Part shown: positions 42,456 to 53,022 of the stretch, in pieces | Layout of the letters: each line of letters begins with the position of its first letter | Numbering within the stretch: position 1 is the first letter of the stretch | Origin: Phycisphaerales bacterium | GTDB lineage: Bacteria > Planctomycetota > Phycisphaerae > Phycisphaerales > UBA1924 | DNA length: 64,000 bases | Reading direction: 5' to 3' | NCBI GenBank assembly: GCA_029260265.1 | Contig: JAJDDO010000026.1 | Span: 430,258 to 494,257, forward strand | Made by a program: the position numbers and the translations under genes | Notes under the pieces: generated by a model | Seen by the model: the letters and a program-made list of their open reading frames with translations, nothing else | The model's database searches: none | What the model was told of the DNA's origin: nothing

Positions 42456-43037
42456 ATGTCTGAATCACCGATCCGTGTTGCTGTCGTTTCTGGAAGTCTG
42501 CGGAAGGGGTCATTCAACTCGATGCTGGCTCGTTATGTTGCGGAAGATATGAAGAGCAGCTCGGGCTGTGCGATTGAGTTCATTTCGCTTACGGATCTTG
42601 ATCTGCCGATGTTTAATGAGGATCTTGAAGCAGAGCAGTTCCCTGATTCCGCAAAGAAACTCAAGGCGAGCCTGATCGGATGCGATGCGATATTGGTTGC
42701 TTCTCCCGAATACAACGGTTCATTTTCGGGTGCGCTCAAGAACGCGATCGACTGGGCATCTCGCCCGCTTGAAGGCGAGGAGTCTCTGGCGTGTTTCAAG
42801 GGCAAGGTATGTGGGCTCTTGGCGGCTTCTCCAGGAGCAATTGGCGGCTTGCGAGGGCTTCGTCATGTGCGTCAGGTGCTGACGCAGCTTCATGCGATCG
42901 TCGTCCCCGCAGAGTTTGCACTTGGGACGGCGCATGGCGCGTTTGATGATGACGGGAACCTTAAGGATGAGCGGGCCGCGGGATTGGCGAAATCCGTCGG
43001 GTCATCCGTTTTCAATGTCGCGAGCAAACTGCAGTAA
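42456..43037 (+). CDS. NAD(P)H-dependent FMN reductase (ChrR/SsuE-like flavoprotein)
   Basis: 193 aa. ATG 42456 has AGGAG 7 nt upstream; upstream codons overlap the preceding terminator. VAVVSGSLRKGSFNSMLARY is the FMN phosphate loop and ASPEYNGSFSGALKNAIDWA the isoalloxazine-contacting loop. Reduces FMN, quinones or chromate-like acceptors with NAD(P)H in the cytoplasm. Physiological substrate unknown. Confidence 0.92.
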   Translation: MSESPIRVAVVSGSLRKGSFNSMLARYVAEDMKSSSGCAIEFISLTDLDLPMFNEDLEAEQFPDSAKKLKASLIGCDAILVASPEYNGSFSGALKNAIDWASRPLEGEESLACFKGKVCGLLAASPGAIGGLRGLRHVRQVLTQLHAIVVPAEFALGTAHGAFDDDGNLKDERAAGLAKSVGSSVFNVASKLQ

Positions 43038-43068
43038 AATTAGACCCGCTCATCGGATCTATTCGGTG

Positions 43069-44304
43069 TCATTGAATGTGTGTGATGCTCTTCTCGACAG
43101 CTTGGCCATTGCAAAGCACCAGATCGACATGCGAACCGCCGAACTCATAGCCGAGTTGTCTCTCGTCGGTGTGGCGAAGCATGATCAAATCTGCACGCTT
43201 GCCGGTTTCAACCATGCCCATATCAGAGAACCCGAGAAGACTCGCCGCGTTGGCTGTGCTTGCTGTGATAGCTTCAGCAGCGGTGATCCCCAGGTTTCGG
43301 ACGGACAAGGCAATCGCCATGGGCATTGAATGGCAGGGCGCTGAGCCGGGATTCACATTCGTGGCGATAACAAGCGAGCCGCCGGCGTCGATAAATGCCC
43401 GCCCATCGCCATAACGCTGATCAACATGGAAACCTGAGCATGGCAGCATCACGCCCATGGACGCTGACCTTGCGAGGTACTCAAGCGCTTCGGGCGGGGT
43501 GGCTTCGAGGTGATCGACACTCAGAGCGCCCATCCCTATAGCTGCCTGGAGCATGCCCAGAGAGTTGAACTGATCGGCGTGGATCCGGAGTGGATGGTCG
43601 AGTTCCTTGGCTACGGCAAACAGGCGGACGGTCTCTTCCACCGACCATGCGCCTTCTTCGGTGTAGGCATCGATGGTGATGCCGGGGTATTTTTCGTGAA
43701 CAGCGGGCAGGGTTTCGTTGATGGTTCGGTCGACAAAGTTGGAAACCTCTGGATCCTTTGCGTGCCCGATGCAGGCGGTGGGTGAGATGCGACCAGCCCA
43801 TGACTGGGAAGCGATCGCGATCGCGTCAAGCATCTTGATTTCGTCGGCGGTGGTGAGCCCGTACCCGGATTTGATCTCGCAGGCGGTGGTGCCTTCGTTG
43901 AGCATGGCTTCTAGACGCTGCGAGAGATCAGACGCGAGTTCTTCAACGCTGGCATTTCGCACCGCGCGGACGGTGGACATGATACCCCCGCCCGATTTGA
44001 GGATGTCGAGGTAGGTCGCCCCGCGTTGCTTAAGTTCCCATTCATCGAGCCGATCTCCGGCCCAGCACGCATGGGTATGCGCATCAATAAACGAGGGCAT
44101 AACGACCCGCCCCTGGGCGTCAATTATTCTCGCATCCGGCGCATCAATCGAAGAATCACTGACCTCGGTGATCATGCCGTCTTGAATGAGTATTGAACCC
44201 TGATTAACTGGAGAGATGGCCGCCATCTCTTTGCCCCGGCGGGGTGTGTTGCCGAGTTGAAGGGTGAGGATTCGGGCGTTGGTGATCAGGATTGGTGTGG
44301 TCAT
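43069..44304 (-). CDS. hutI: Imidazolonepropionase
   Basis: 411 aa amidohydrolase that opens imidazolone propionate to formiminoglutamate, third step of histidine degradation. VVMPSFIDAHTHACWAGDRL carries the metal-binding HxH, and DEWELKQRGATYLDILKSGG, EIKSGYGLTTADEIKML, HADQFNSLGMLQAAIGMGAL and DHLEATPPEALEYLA are family segments. Last gene of the hut operon; overlaps hutG by 4 nt. Confidence 0.96.
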   Translation of the reverse strand: MTTPILITNARILTLQLGNTPRRGKEMAAISPVNQGSILIQDGMITEVSDSSIDAPDARIIDAQGRVVMPSFIDAHTHACWAGDRLDEWELKQRGATYLDILKSGGGIMSTVRAVRNASVEELASDLSQRLEAMLNEGTTACEIKSGYGLTTADEIKMLDAIAIASQSWAGRISPTACIGHAKDPEVSNFVDRTINETLPAVHEKYPGITIDAYTEEGAWSVEETVRLFAVAKELDHPLRIHADQFNSLGMLQAAIGMGALSVDHLEATPPEALEYLARSASMGVMLPCSGFHVDQRYGDGRAFIDAGGSLVIATNVNPGSAPCHSMPMAIALSVRNLGITAAEAITASTANAASLLGFSDMGMVETGKRADLIMLRHTDERQLGYEFGGSHVDLVLCNGQAVEKSITHIQ

Positions 44305-45176
44305 CTTGCACGCTCCGCGAAACCCTGAAGGAATGTGAGGAACATCCGTGCTGCGATGCGGGCGGTTCGGGCCTGGTCGTCATTGGGTGGTGAGAGTTCC
44401 ATGATATCAAAGCAGCGTACGCCTGGATTGAGCCCCGCTTCGTAGACCCAGTTTGCGGTGTACTCGGGCGTCCAGCCTGATGCGTTCATGGCACTGACGC
44501 CGGGGGCGTAGGCGGCGTCGATGACATCAAGATCAAGAGAGACAAAGGCGTTCCCGCTCGGCCAGATGTCCTTGGGGGTTGTGTCGGTGTCGATTATTCC
44601 GCCATTGGATTCGAACCAGTTCACATGCTCTTTCGAGTTGCTCATTGGGTCGAACCCGTGAATTCGGAGAGAACTGGCAGCGTTGGTTTCGAGTAGTTTC
44701 CGGAAGGGCATTCCGGAGCCATCTTCCTCGCGGACATCAAGATGAGGATCAAAGTAGATACCCTTCATTGGCCCAAACTTGTTCGCGACAGCCCGGACAA
44801 ACGGGAAGGTCAGATCGTGCCCGCCGCCGATTGCGATTGGAAAGAGCCCGAGATCGAGCACCGCCTGCACAGCTTGGGTGACTCGATCATGCGTTGCGTG
44901 AAGATCGCCTGCAATGACGCCGACATCGCCTGCATCAAAGATGCCCGGCCAATCCCAACGGTGGGGATTCGCGACACCCATAGACTTGAGCGCTCTTCGG
45001 AATGCAAGCGGTCCTTCCTTGGCCCCAGGTCGGCCGTTATTGAGCACGATCCCTGTGTCATCCGGTAGTCCGATGAGCGCAATCTGACAGTCATCGGGGG
45101 ATGATCGAATCAAGGATGCAAACTTGGACGAGGGGAACCCGTCCCATACAACCGGTTTGAAATATGGGAGTTGCAT
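44301..45176 (-). CDS. hutG: Formimidoylglutamase (arginase/ureohydrolase family)
   Basis: 291 aa. The binuclear manganese site residues are in IGGGHDLTFPFVRAVANKFG, YFDPHLDVREEDG and SLDLDVIDAAYAPGVSAMNA. The neighbouring hut genes point to N-formimino-L-glutamate hydrolysis to glutamate and formamide, rather than agmatine or arginine. 3 nt after hutU and overlapping hutI by 4 nt. Confidence 0.93.
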   Translation of the reverse strand: MQLPYFKPVVWDGFPSSKFASLIRSSPDDCQIALIGLPDDTGIVLNNGRPGAKEGPLAFRRALKSMGVANPHRWDWPGIFDAGDVGVIAGDLHATHDRVTQAVQAVLDLGLFPIAIGGGHDLTFPFVRAVANKFGPMKGIYFDPHLDVREEDGSGMPFRKLLETNAASSLRIHGFDPMSNSKEHVNWFESNGGIIDTDTTPKDIWPSGNAFVSLDLDVIDAAYAPGVSAMNASGWTPEYTANWVYEAGLNPGVRCFDIMELSPPNDDQARTARIAARMFLTFLQGFAERAR

Positions 45177-45179
45177 GAG

Positions 45180-46928
45180 TTAATCCTGCATTGGGATATC
45201 GACTGCTTGGTCTTTGCCGCACTGGATGGCATCTTCATACCCCGCATCCGCATGGCGGAAGATGCCCATCATGGGGTCGTTTTTGAGAACGCGAGAGAGG
45301 CGGACGGCCGCTTCGGGGGTGCCGTCGGCAACGATGACCTGCCCGGCGTGCTGGCTAAAGCCGATTCCGACGCCGCCGCCATGATGGAAGCTCACCCAGC
45401 TTGCACCGGATGCGATGTTGGTCGCAAAGTTGAGCAGCGGCCAATCGGAGACCGCATCGGTGCCATCTTTCATGGACTCTGTTTCACGGTTTGGTGATGC
45501 GACTGAGCCGCAGTCGAGATGATCGCGGCCGATCACGATGGGTGCAGAAACCGATCCGTCTTGAACCATTTCATTGAATAACAGCCCGGCCTTGTCTCGC
45601 TCGCCCAGCCCGAACCAACAAATTCGGCACGGCAATCCTTGGAACGCAAACCTTGGCTCGCACTGTTCGTAGTCTTGGTTGAGTAATGCTTCTGGATTCT
45701 TGTGACAGCCAAGAATCCATTGGTGCAGCCGCTCGTTGTACCCGCCGTTTTCCTTGGGGAACAGTTTGAGCAGGGCGTAGTCTGTTTTGTAGATATCAAC
45801 TGGATCGCCGGAGAGTGCACACCAGCGGAAGGGTCCGCGCCCAAGGCAGAACTGCGGGCGGATGTAGGCGGGTACAAATCCGGGGAATGCAAAGGCGTCC
45901 TTGAAGCCCTCGTCATAGGCACGCTGGCGGATGTTGTTGCCATAGTCGAAAGTAATCGCGCCGAGTGATTGTAGTTTCACCATCGCCTCAACATGTTTCC
46001 GCATGGATGCCAGCGCTCGCCTTTGGTAGTCTGCACTGTTCGCCTGGCGTGCTGCCTCTGCTTGTTCAAAGGTGTACTCTGCGGGGCAATAGCCCTGGAG
46101 GGGATCGTGGGCGCTGGTCTGATCGGTCAGCGTGTCGGGGATGATGTTGCGGTCAATAAGCCTTTGAAGAAGGGTGATCGCGTTGCCATGCCATCCGACC
46201 GATATCGCGGACTGACTCGCTTTGAGCTCGAGCGACCGGTCGATTGCTGAATCAAGATTATCGACGAGTTCGTCGAGGTAGTTATCGTCGAGCCGGCGCT
46301 GGAGCCTAGATTGGTCAACATCGGCGATGAGGCATGTTCCTCCGTTGAGTGTGATCGACAGTGGTTGGGCACCGCCCATCCCGCCGCACCCCGCCGTCAC
46401 ATTGAGCGTCCCGGCGAGCGTGCCGTTGAAGTTCATCCTCGCACACTCGGCGTATGTTTCGAAGGTGCCCTGAAGGATGCCTTGGGTGCCGATGTAGATC
46501 CACGACCCCGCGGTCATCTGCCCGTACATCATCAGCCCCTTGGACGCGAGTTCGTCAAAGTGTTCCTGGTTTCCCCAGTGGGGGACGAGATTGGAGTTGG
46601 CGATCATCACACGCGGTGCATCGCGATGTGTTTGGATGACGCCGACCGGCTTGCCCGACTGAACCAAGAGGGTTTCTTCTGGCTTGAGCCGCTTGAGGGT
46701 TTCGATGATCGCGTCATATGCAGCCCATGATCGGGCAGCCTGGCCTCTTCCGCCGTACACGATGAGGGATTCTGGATGCTCGGCGACCTCTGGATCGAGG
46801 TTGTTCATCAGCATCCGCATCGCGGCTTCTGTTTGCCAAGTGGAACAGGTGCGTTCTGCGCCTCGCGGGGCGCGGATGGTGCGGTCTTGCGGCTCGGGGA
46901 TCAGGGATGATGCTTGGATGGTGCTCAT
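45180..46928 (-). CDS. hutU: Urocanate hydratase
   Basis: 582 aa. NAD+-dependent urocanase; conserved segments include [60 protein letters not shown] with the NAD-binding loop, [20 protein letters not shown] and [20 protein letters not shown]. Length slightly above the usual 550-560 because of a 20-residue N-terminal extension; an internal Met at about residue 37 is too late to be the start. 35 nt downstream of hutH. Confidence 0.96.
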   Translation of the reverse strand: MSTIQASSLIPEPQDRTIRAPRGAERTCSTWQTEAAMRMLMNNLDPEVAEHPESLIVYGGRGQAARSWAAYDAIIETLKRLKPEETLLVQSGKPVGVIQTHRDAPRVMIANSNLVPHWGNQEHFDELASKGLMMYGQMTAGSWIYIGTQGILQGTFETYAECARMNFNGTLAGTLNVTAGCGGMGGAQPLSITLNGGTCLIADVDQSRLQRRLDDNYLDELVDNLDSAIDRSLELKASQSAISVGWHGNAITLLQRLIDRNIIPDTLTDQTSAHDPLQGYCPAEYTFEQAEAARQANSADYQRRALASMRKHVEAMVKLQSLGAITFDYGNNIRQRAYDEGFKDAFAFPGFVPAYIRPQFCLGRGPFRWCALSGDPVDIYKTDYALLKLFPKENGGYNERLHQWILGCHKNPEALLNQDYEQCEPRFAFQGLPCRICWFGLGERDKAGLLFNEMVQDGSVSAPIVIGRDHLDCGSVASPNRETESMKDGTDAVSDWPLLNFATNIASGASWVSFHHGGGVGIGFSQHAGQVIVADGTPEAAVRLSRVLKNDPMMGIFRHADAGYEDAIQCGKDQAVDIPMQD

Positions 46929-46963
46929 GTGTTGCCTCGGTGGTTGGGATTTGATTGTAGGGT

Positions 46964-48490
46964 TTAGAGCGAGAATGCAAACCGATTGTCACGGATGAGT
47001 TGTTCGATTGCCATAATGTCCGGCGATGGAGAGCGGTCCTCGGTCAATGGTGGGACGATCGAGCGGATGATCTCGATTGCAGATTCGACGCGATCACCAG
47101 AACGGTGAGGGCGATGGCACTCGATGCCCTCTGCGCTACAGAGGAGCTCGGCGGCGATAACCGATCGGGCGAGTTGAAGTGCCCGAGCCGCCTTGGCTGC
47201 GGATCGCGGTCCGAATGAGTTGTAGTCCTCCATGCCCGCACAAGTTGAGAGGTTGGCAACGCTTGACGGGTTTGCTAGGCCAATCAGCTCGTTGCATACA
47301 GAGGCGGCGGCGTATTGGACAATCATGAATCCAGACATCACACCGGGTTTAGGGCTCATGAATGCACTGAGGTGTGATTCTGGGTCAAAGACTGAGAGGA
47401 TGTGGTACATACGCCGTTCGGCGATTCCTGCGAGGTGGGCGATCCCGATCGCGAGGGTATCGAGGGGGATGGCGACGGGCATGCCGTGGAAGCAGCCAGC
47501 TGAAACGATATCGGGTGTGCCTGTATTGGTCTCAAAGATAAGCGGATTGTCGGTCACCGCTCCGAGTTCGTTGGTGAGTGCCGTTTGGCATGAGCGGAAG
47601 GATTCGAGCACCGCACCGAGCACCAGCGGGGCACATCGAAACGAATATGGATCCTGCACACGCGGATCGTTCTCAGCGTGTGACTCAACGATTGTGCTCC
47701 CTGACAGCAGCGCCCGCATGGTCGATGCGATCTCGGCGGCACCGGGTTGATTGCGGGCTTGGTAGATCCGCTTATCAAGATAACCATGCGAAGCTCTGGC
47801 AGCATCGATTGACATAGCGTTTGCAAGAAGGGCCGCGTCGACGAGTTGTGTGAGGTCTTGCTCGATAAGCGCGAAGCGGGCGGTCATCAGGTGGGTGCCG
47901 TTGATGAGGGCGAGCCCTTCTTTGGCATGGAGGGTGAGGGGGTGGACTTTGGCATGTGCGAGCGCTTGCGAGCCTGTCATTCCTGTGCCATCAATGGATG
48001 CTTGCCCCTCGCCGATCATGACCTGGGCGATGTGTGCAAGCGGTGCGAGATCGCCTGATGCTCCAACCGAGCCGAGTTCGGGGACAATCGGCGTGATGTT
48101 GGCATTGAGCAAACTCAGGATCTGCTCGACGACCTCGGTTCGCACACCTGACTTCGCGCGGCTCAGCGAGCAGGCGAGAACAAACATCATGCCACGGACG
48201 ACCTCTTCTTCTAGCGGATCGCCGATCCCTGCAGCATGTGACCGGATGAGATTCCTCTGGAGGTTTTCGAGGTCTTCCGCGGCGATGCTTTTGTTGGCAA
48301 GCGAGCCGAATCCGGTGTTGATGCCGTAGTGGGGGAGCCCGTCGTCAAGGACCGATTCGAGCCCCTGGCGGCAGTCAGCGATTTGGGCAACAGTTTCGGG
48401 CGAGAGCCGAACCCTTGAGCCATTTCGGGCAACTGAAACAACCATGGCAGGGGTGAGGGTCAGGGTCGGGGTGATGGTGATCTCGTGCAT
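46964..48490 (-). CDS. hutH: Histidine ammonia-lyase
   Basis: 508 aa from ATG 48490 ([10 protein letters not shown]); the longer open frame runs into the divergent ctlX gene. The cofactor-forming Ala144-Ser145-Gly146 lies in [20 protein letters not shown] and folds into MIO. Other signatures: [15 protein letters not shown] and [20 protein letters not shown]. Deaminates histidine to urocanate. First gene of the minus-strand hutHUGI operon, about 58 nt from the divergent ctlX start; the two probably share regulatory sequence. Confidence 0.95.
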   Translation of the reverse strand: MHEITITPTLTLTPAMVVSVARNGSRVRLSPETVAQIADCRQGLESVLDDGLPHYGINTGFGSLANKSIAAEDLENLQRNLIRSHAAGIGDPLEEEVVRGMMFVLACSLSRAKSGVRTEVVEQILSLLNANITPIVPELGSVGASGDLAPLAHIAQVMIGEGQASIDGTGMTGSQALAHAKVHPLTLHAKEGLALINGTHLMTARFALIEQDLTQLVDAALLANAMSIDAARASHGYLDKRIYQARNQPGAAEIASTMRALLSGSTIVESHAENDPRVQDPYSFRCAPLVLGAVLESFRSCQTALTNELGAVTDNPLIFETNTGTPDIVSAGCFHGMPVAIPLDTLAIGIAHLAGIAERRMYHILSVFDPESHLSAFMSPKPGVMSGFMIVQYAAASVCNELIGLANPSSVANLSTCAGMEDYNSFGPRSAAKAARALQLARSVIAAELLCSAEGIECHRPHRSGDRVESAIEIIRSIVPPLTEDRSPSPDIMAIEQLIRDNRFAFSL

Positions 48491-48548
48491 AAGCAATAGT
48501 GACGGGCAAACAGGCCGAGTCCACCATGCCGCAGGAATAGGATGGGGG

Positions 48549-49496
48549 ATGATGAACGAATACACCAAGGAAACGACCCAATGCAGCTCTCGGGTATTGA
48601 TGATCCGCCCGACTGCCTTCGGACGAGATGATGAAGCTGCGGAAACGAACTCGTTTATGAAAGAAGCCGGCGAATCTGGTGAGGGTGTTTCTCTCGCTGC
48701 CCAGCAGGAGTTCGATGCGCTCGCCCTCGCATTGGGCGAATCTGGGGTGGATGTGCTGGTGATTGAGGATGATTTGAGATTGCCGGACTCTGTTTTTCCG
48801 AACAACTGGATCTCGTTTCATAGTCCAACCGAGGGCTCACCGGTCTTGATCACCTACCCGATGTGTACGAAATCACGGCGGCGTGAACGGCGTGACGAGG
48901 TGCTTGATGAGGTCTCGGCTTACCTTGGTATCCGCCCGGACCACCTTGATCTGTCGGCGATGGAGGACGATGGGGTCTTTCTTGAGGGCACCGGGTCTTT
49001 GGTGCTCGATCGCCTAAATGGCGTGGTGTATGCCTGTCTTTCTGGGCGGACTCACGAATCCGCGCTTGATGCATGGTGTGACGAAACGGGGTATCGCGCG
49101 ATCGCTTTTCATGCGAGTGATGCGGAGGGGCGATTGGTGTATCACACGAATGTGATTCTAAGTATCGGCAGCCATCTCGCGGTGGTGTGTTTAGAGGCGA
49201 TCGGCGATCCCGATGAACGAGAGCTGGTTCGCGGGGAACTGAGCCAGAGTGGGCGGCGGGTGCTCGAAATCACACTTGATCAAGTGACAGGTTTTTGTGG
49301 GAATCTGCTCGAGTTGACATCGCGTACCGGCGAACCCCGATTCGCGATGTCTCAGGCCGCGTATGAACACTTCAATGCTGATCAGCGGGGTCTCATCGAA
49401 TCATTGGGCAAGATCGTTCGGGTTCCGATCCCGACTATCGAGCGTGTTGCGGGCGGGAGTGTTCGGTGCATGATCGCAGAGCTTGGTTCCGTGTAG
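48549..49496 (+). CDS. ctlX: Arginine deiminase-related hydrolase (CtlX family)
   Basis: 315 aa. SVFPNNWISFHSPTEGSPVL, DDGVFLEGTGSLVLDRLNGV, YACLSGRTHESALDAWCDET and the catalytic Cys307 in GGSVRCMIAELGS are typical of the guanidino-group-modifying (GME/amidinotransferase) fold and of the citrulline utilisation hydrolase CtlX. Substrate may be citrulline or a related ureido/guanidino compound. Start is ATG 48549 or 48552. Divergent from the hut operon, suggesting shared amino-acid catabolism, though that link is inference. Confidence 0.87.
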   Translation: MMNEYTKETTQCSSRVLMIRPTAFGRDDEAAETNSFMKEAGESGEGVSLAAQQEFDALALALGESGVDVLVIEDDLRLPDSVFPNNWISFHSPTEGSPVLITYPMCTKSRRRERRDEVLDEVSAYLGIRPDHLDLSAMEDDGVFLEGTGSLVLDRLNGVVYACLSGRTHESALDAWCDETGYRAIAFHASDAEGRLVYHTNVILSIGSHLAVVCLEAIGDPDERELVRGELSQSGRRVLEITLDQVTGFCGNLLELTSRTGEPRFAMSQAAYEHFNADQRGLIESLGKIVRVPIPTIERVAGGSVRCMIAELGSV

Positions 49497-49601
49497 GATT
49501 CTGGAGTAATTCGCATCTTTTGAGCGTGCGATCGGTATCATCGAGTCCCCGATGCGAGTGCAGCGGGATCTTTGTCACCCTTTCGTTCGGAGGAGCGAGT
49601 T

Positions 49602-51401
49602 ATGTTAAAATCCCTAGGCCTTGCCGGCGCGGCATTGCTGATCAACTCAAGCGTCATGGCCCAGCAGGTCGAGCCGATCGAGTACACCCTCGACAACGGC
49701 ATGAAGTTCCTGCTGATGCCACGCGATGAGCAGCCAAACATCATCACCGCTGGGTGGATCTCCCCGGTTGGCTCGGTCAACGAGCGACCAGGAATTACGG
49801 GCGTATCTCACCTTCTTGAGCATCTTTTATTCAAGGGGACCGATTCGATCGGGACTACGGATGCTGATCTTGACCAGCAGTACCGCGAGGAGCTCACCGA
49901 GATCCGCGAACAAATGCGTGCCTACGCGCTTGATGTGCAATACAAGCGTATGCACACCGGCGAAATCGACAACCCGTGGGACCCAGCCAATGACACCGAT
50001 GAGTTGCGTGACCTGCGCGCTCAGATGACCGAGATCCAAGACAAGCAGGCAGAAATCACGATCAAGAATGAGTTCGACTCGATCTACACCGGCAATGGTG
50101 CATCGGGCATGAACGCGGGTACATCGAACGATTTTACAATTTTCTACATCAACATCCCCTCGAACAAGCTTGAGCTCTGGGCATGGATGGAAGCTGACCG
50201 CCTTCGTGATCCATCATTGCGTGAGCTTGATGCGGAGCGGTTTGTTGTGATTGAAGAACGCCGTCAACGCCTTGAAGCGACGGCGACCGGAAAGCTTGAT
50301 GAACAGTTTGATTCGATGTTCTGGGTTGCCTCGCCGTATGGCACGCCCGTGATCGGATGGATGAGCGATCTGATGGCGTACACCGAAGATGAGATCTTCG
50401 AGTACTTTGAGACCTACTACCAGCCTGCGAATCTCACAGGCGTGATCGTTGGCGACTTTGATCCTGAGGATGCGGAATCGCTGATCGAATCATACTTTGG
50501 TACACTCGAAAATAAACGCCCCAAGGCGGACCCGATGGTCACCCACTCGGTGCCGCTGCTCGGCGAGGTCCGTTTCTCGGGCGAATGCGAGTGTCAGGAT
50601 CAGGTCGAGGTCCGGTACCGCAGTGTCCCCTTTGGACACCCAGATGAAGCCGTGTTTGATGTTATCTCCGACCTGCTCAACGGACGGACTGGGCGGCTGT
50701 ACAAGTCACTGGTCGAAGAGAAGGAGATCGCAACGCGAGCGAGCGCGGGCAATCAATCCAACCACTTTGCGGGCTCTTTCTCGTTCTCAGCGACCCCCAA
50801 AGACGGCAAGGAACTTGTCGTACTTGAGTCAGCTTGGTACGAAGAGCTTGAACGGCTGAAGACCGAACCGGTCGAGGCGCGTGAGTTGCAGAAGGTGAAG
50901 AATGGGCAGGCTGCGGATACTTTCCGTGGATTGACGGACAACTCTTCGCTCTTGTTCCAGCTCGCCATTACCGAAGCGTTCGGCGGGTATGGATACCTCA
51001 ACGAGCACCCACAGCGGATCCAGAAGGTCACGGCCGAAGACATCATGCGGGTCGCCAATGAGTACTTCCGCGACAATAACCGCGCGGTTGCGTCGTACAC
51101 GCGTCAATCGAACGGCGAAGTGAAGCTCATCACCATGGAAGATGTAAAGGCATCGCTGCCTGCTGAAATGGTCGACATGATGACCCAGCAACTCTCGATG
51201 CAGCTCGAACAAATGAAAGCCGTCACCGATGCAGCAGAACTCCGCATCGGGCTCGAGGAGCTTGATGCAGCGATGGAGAGCGGGCAGATCCCGCAGATGA
51301 TGAAGACCGCAATGGATTACATGAAGCAGCAGGTGCTTGAGCACATCAAGGAGCTTGAGGCCGCCGGCTCAACGCCCGCATCGGAGGGAGACGACCAATG
51401 A
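49602..51401 (+). CDS. M16 peptidase, catalytic subunit type
   Basis: 599 aa from ATG 49602; GGAGG lies about 8 nt upstream. Signal peptide to about SSVMAQQ. The inverted zinc motif HLLEH is at residues 70-74 (GVSHLLEHLLFKGTDSIGTT), and the third ligand Glu lies in ERFVVIEERRQRLEATATGK. A second M16 half (GVIVGDFDPEDAESLIESYF, VEVRYRSVPFGHPDEAVFDV) follows, plus an extended coiled-coil insert between residues 90 and 150 and a C-terminal Gln/Met/Glu-rich tail. Probably periplasmic, acting with the next gene (ATGA overlap). Confidence 0.92.
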   Translation: MLKSLGLAGAALLINSSVMAQQVEPIEYTLDNGMKFLLMPRDEQPNIITAGWISPVGSVNERPGITGVSHLLEHLLFKGTDSIGTTDADLDQQYREELTEIREQMRAYALDVQYKRMHTGEIDNPWDPANDTDELRDLRAQMTEIQDKQAEITIKNEFDSIYTGNGASGMNAGTSNDFTIFYINIPSNKLELWAWMEADRLRDPSLRELDAERFVVIEERRQRLEATATGKLDEQFDSMFWVASPYGTPVIGWMSDLMAYTEDEIFEYFETYYQPANLTGVIVGDFDPEDAESLIESYFGTLENKRPKADPMVTHSVPLLGEVRFSGECECQDQVEVRYRSVPFGHPDEAVFDVISDLLNGRTGRLYKSLVEEKEIATRASAGNQSNHFAGSFSFSATPKDGKELVVLESAWYEELERLKTEPVEARELQKVKNGQAADTFRGLTDNSSLLFQLAITEAFGGYGYLNEHPQRIQKVTAEDIMRVANEYFRDNNRAVASYTRQSNGEVKLITMEDVKASLPAEMVDMMTQQLSMQLEQMKAVTDAAELRIGLEELDAAMESGQIPQMMKTAMDYMKQQVLEHIKELEAAGSTPASEGDDQ

Positions 51402-52909
51402 AACTTTCAAACAAAGTATTTAGCATCGGGCTCGCAATGGGCATCGCAGGAACCGCTGTGGGCTTTGATGATATGCCAAGCCATCCTCGTGAGATTCAGT
51501 TTGAGGAGCTTGTGTTCGAGGCTCCAATCGCGAGTGATTTCAGGCATGAACTCGATAACGGGATCCCGGTATTCATGGCGAGCAGCCATGAGTTCCCGCT
51601 CATGACGATCAGGTTTAGTTTCAAGGGCGGTTCGTACCTCGAGCCAGAGGGCAAGGCCGGGCTCGCTGCTCTGACCGGGCAGTTGATCCGATCTGGAGGC
51701 AATAGTGCGTTTGGACCGAGTGAGATGGACGAGGAGTTTGATTTCCTAGCAGCAAACGCATCGGCATCCATCGGAAACACCACCTCGGGGGCTTCGATCA
51801 ACAGCTTGACAAGCAACTTTGATGATGCCTTCGCAATGTTTATGGACATGGTGAAAACTCCGCGGTTTGATGAAGACCGGCTTGAGGTCATCCGCTCGCA
51901 GATGCTCGAGGGAATCAAAACCCGCAACGATGACGGGCTCCAGATCGCGATCCGCGAGATGGGATTCTTGATGTGGGGTATGGATCACTTTGAAGGGCGT
52001 GTAGCGACCAAGGAATCGATCGAGTCGATCACCATTGACGATATCCGTGCGTTTCATAAGCTGATCTTTAATCCATCGAACCTGATGATCTCGGTCACAG
52101 GGGATTACGAAGAATCAGAAATCCTTGCGGTACTCAATAACACAATGGATTCTTGGGAAGCTGGGCCAATCGCAGGTGATGTCCCCGTTCCAACCCATTC
52201 ATTTGAGCCCGGCGTGTATTACTATGAGAAAGACCAACCCCAGGTGCAGGTTCTGATCGGGCACCGCGGGATTGAACGCGACAACCCGGATGCGATTGAT
52301 GTCAGCATCATGAATGACATCCTCGGCGGATCGGGATTCACGAGCCGCATAACGAACTCCGTGCGGACGCGCGAGGGGCTTGCATACACCGCGGGTTCTG
52401 TCATGTCGAACCGTGTGGAGTATCCCGGCATGTTCATGTCGTACTTTTTTACCAAGACGCCAACGACCGCGTTTGCGACCAAGCTGGTGTTCGATGAGTT
52501 CGATCGGATTCAGATGGAAGCTGCCTCGACCGATGAGATCGAGGTTATGCAGAACTCCGCGATTGAAACTTTCCCACGCACCTTTGAGTCTAAGGGCGCC
52601 ACGATGGGGCTGTTCATCAGTGATGAACGCACAGGGCGTGCGAGCGATCATTGGCAGACCTACCGCGACCGGGTGCGGAGCGTGAATCCTGATGGAGTTC
52701 AGCGTGCAGCCAACGAGTACTTGCACCCGAAGGACGCGGTCATTCTGGTCGTAGGTCCCTGGGAAGAGATCAAGGCGGGCAATGCCGACTCGGAAGCAGA
52801 CCCTGAGCGTGTGGTGACCATGGACGCCTTCTTTGATGGCAAGGCGACTGAGATCCCTCAGCGTGATGCAGAGTCGATGAAGCCAAAGGCTTCGACTTCG
52901 AAGGATTGA
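51398..52909 (+). CDS. M16 peptidase-like protein, non-catalytic subunit type
   Basis: 503 aa, signal peptide MKLSNKVFSIGLAMGIAGTA. Fold segments of M16 are clear (MTIRFSFKGGSYLEPEGKAG, NLMISVTGDYEESEILAVLN, MNDILGGSGFTSRITNSVRT) but the place of HxxEH reads GLAALTGQLIRSGG, so zinc ligands are absent. Such partner subunits complete the chamber with the R/Y pair GGSGFTSR...REGLAYTAGS. Coupled by ATGA to the catalytic subunit. Followed by a terminator. Confidence 0.9.
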   Translation: MKLSNKVFSIGLAMGIAGTAVGFDDMPSHPREIQFEELVFEAPIASDFRHELDNGIPVFMASSHEFPLMTIRFSFKGGSYLEPEGKAGLAALTGQLIRSGGNSAFGPSEMDEEFDFLAANASASIGNTTSGASINSLTSNFDDAFAMFMDMVKTPRFDEDRLEVIRSQMLEGIKTRNDDGLQIAIREMGFLMWGMDHFEGRVATKESIESITIDDIRAFHKLIFNPSNLMISVTGDYEESEILAVLNNTMDSWEAGPIAGDVPVPTHSFEPGVYYYEKDQPQVQVLIGHRGIERDNPDAIDVSIMNDILGGSGFTSRITNSVRTREGLAYTAGSVMSNRVEYPGMFMSYFFTKTPTTAFATKLVFDEFDRIQMEAASTDEIEVMQNSAIETFPRTFESKGATMGLFISDERTGRASDHWQTYRDRVRSVNPDGVQRAANEYLHPKDAVILVVGPWEEIKAGNADSEADPERVVTMDAFFDGKATEIPQRDAESMKPKASTSKD

Positions 52910-52967
52910 TCCACGAATTGCGATCCGGGATTCCCAAGGGGAGTCGATCTCTGATATAGTCTACAGA

Positions 52968-52991
52968 CCCGTCCAAATGGGCGGGTTTTTT
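52968..52991 (+). terminator. Terminator after the M16 pair
   Basis: CCCGTCC / GGGCGGG stem (52968-52974, 52979-52985) with a 4-nt loop, followed by six T. It also separates the M16 pair from the tricorn-like gene. Confidence 0.82.
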
Positions 52992-53022
52992 CTTTCAAGC
53001 TGGGTCAAATAGGGAGCGATGT

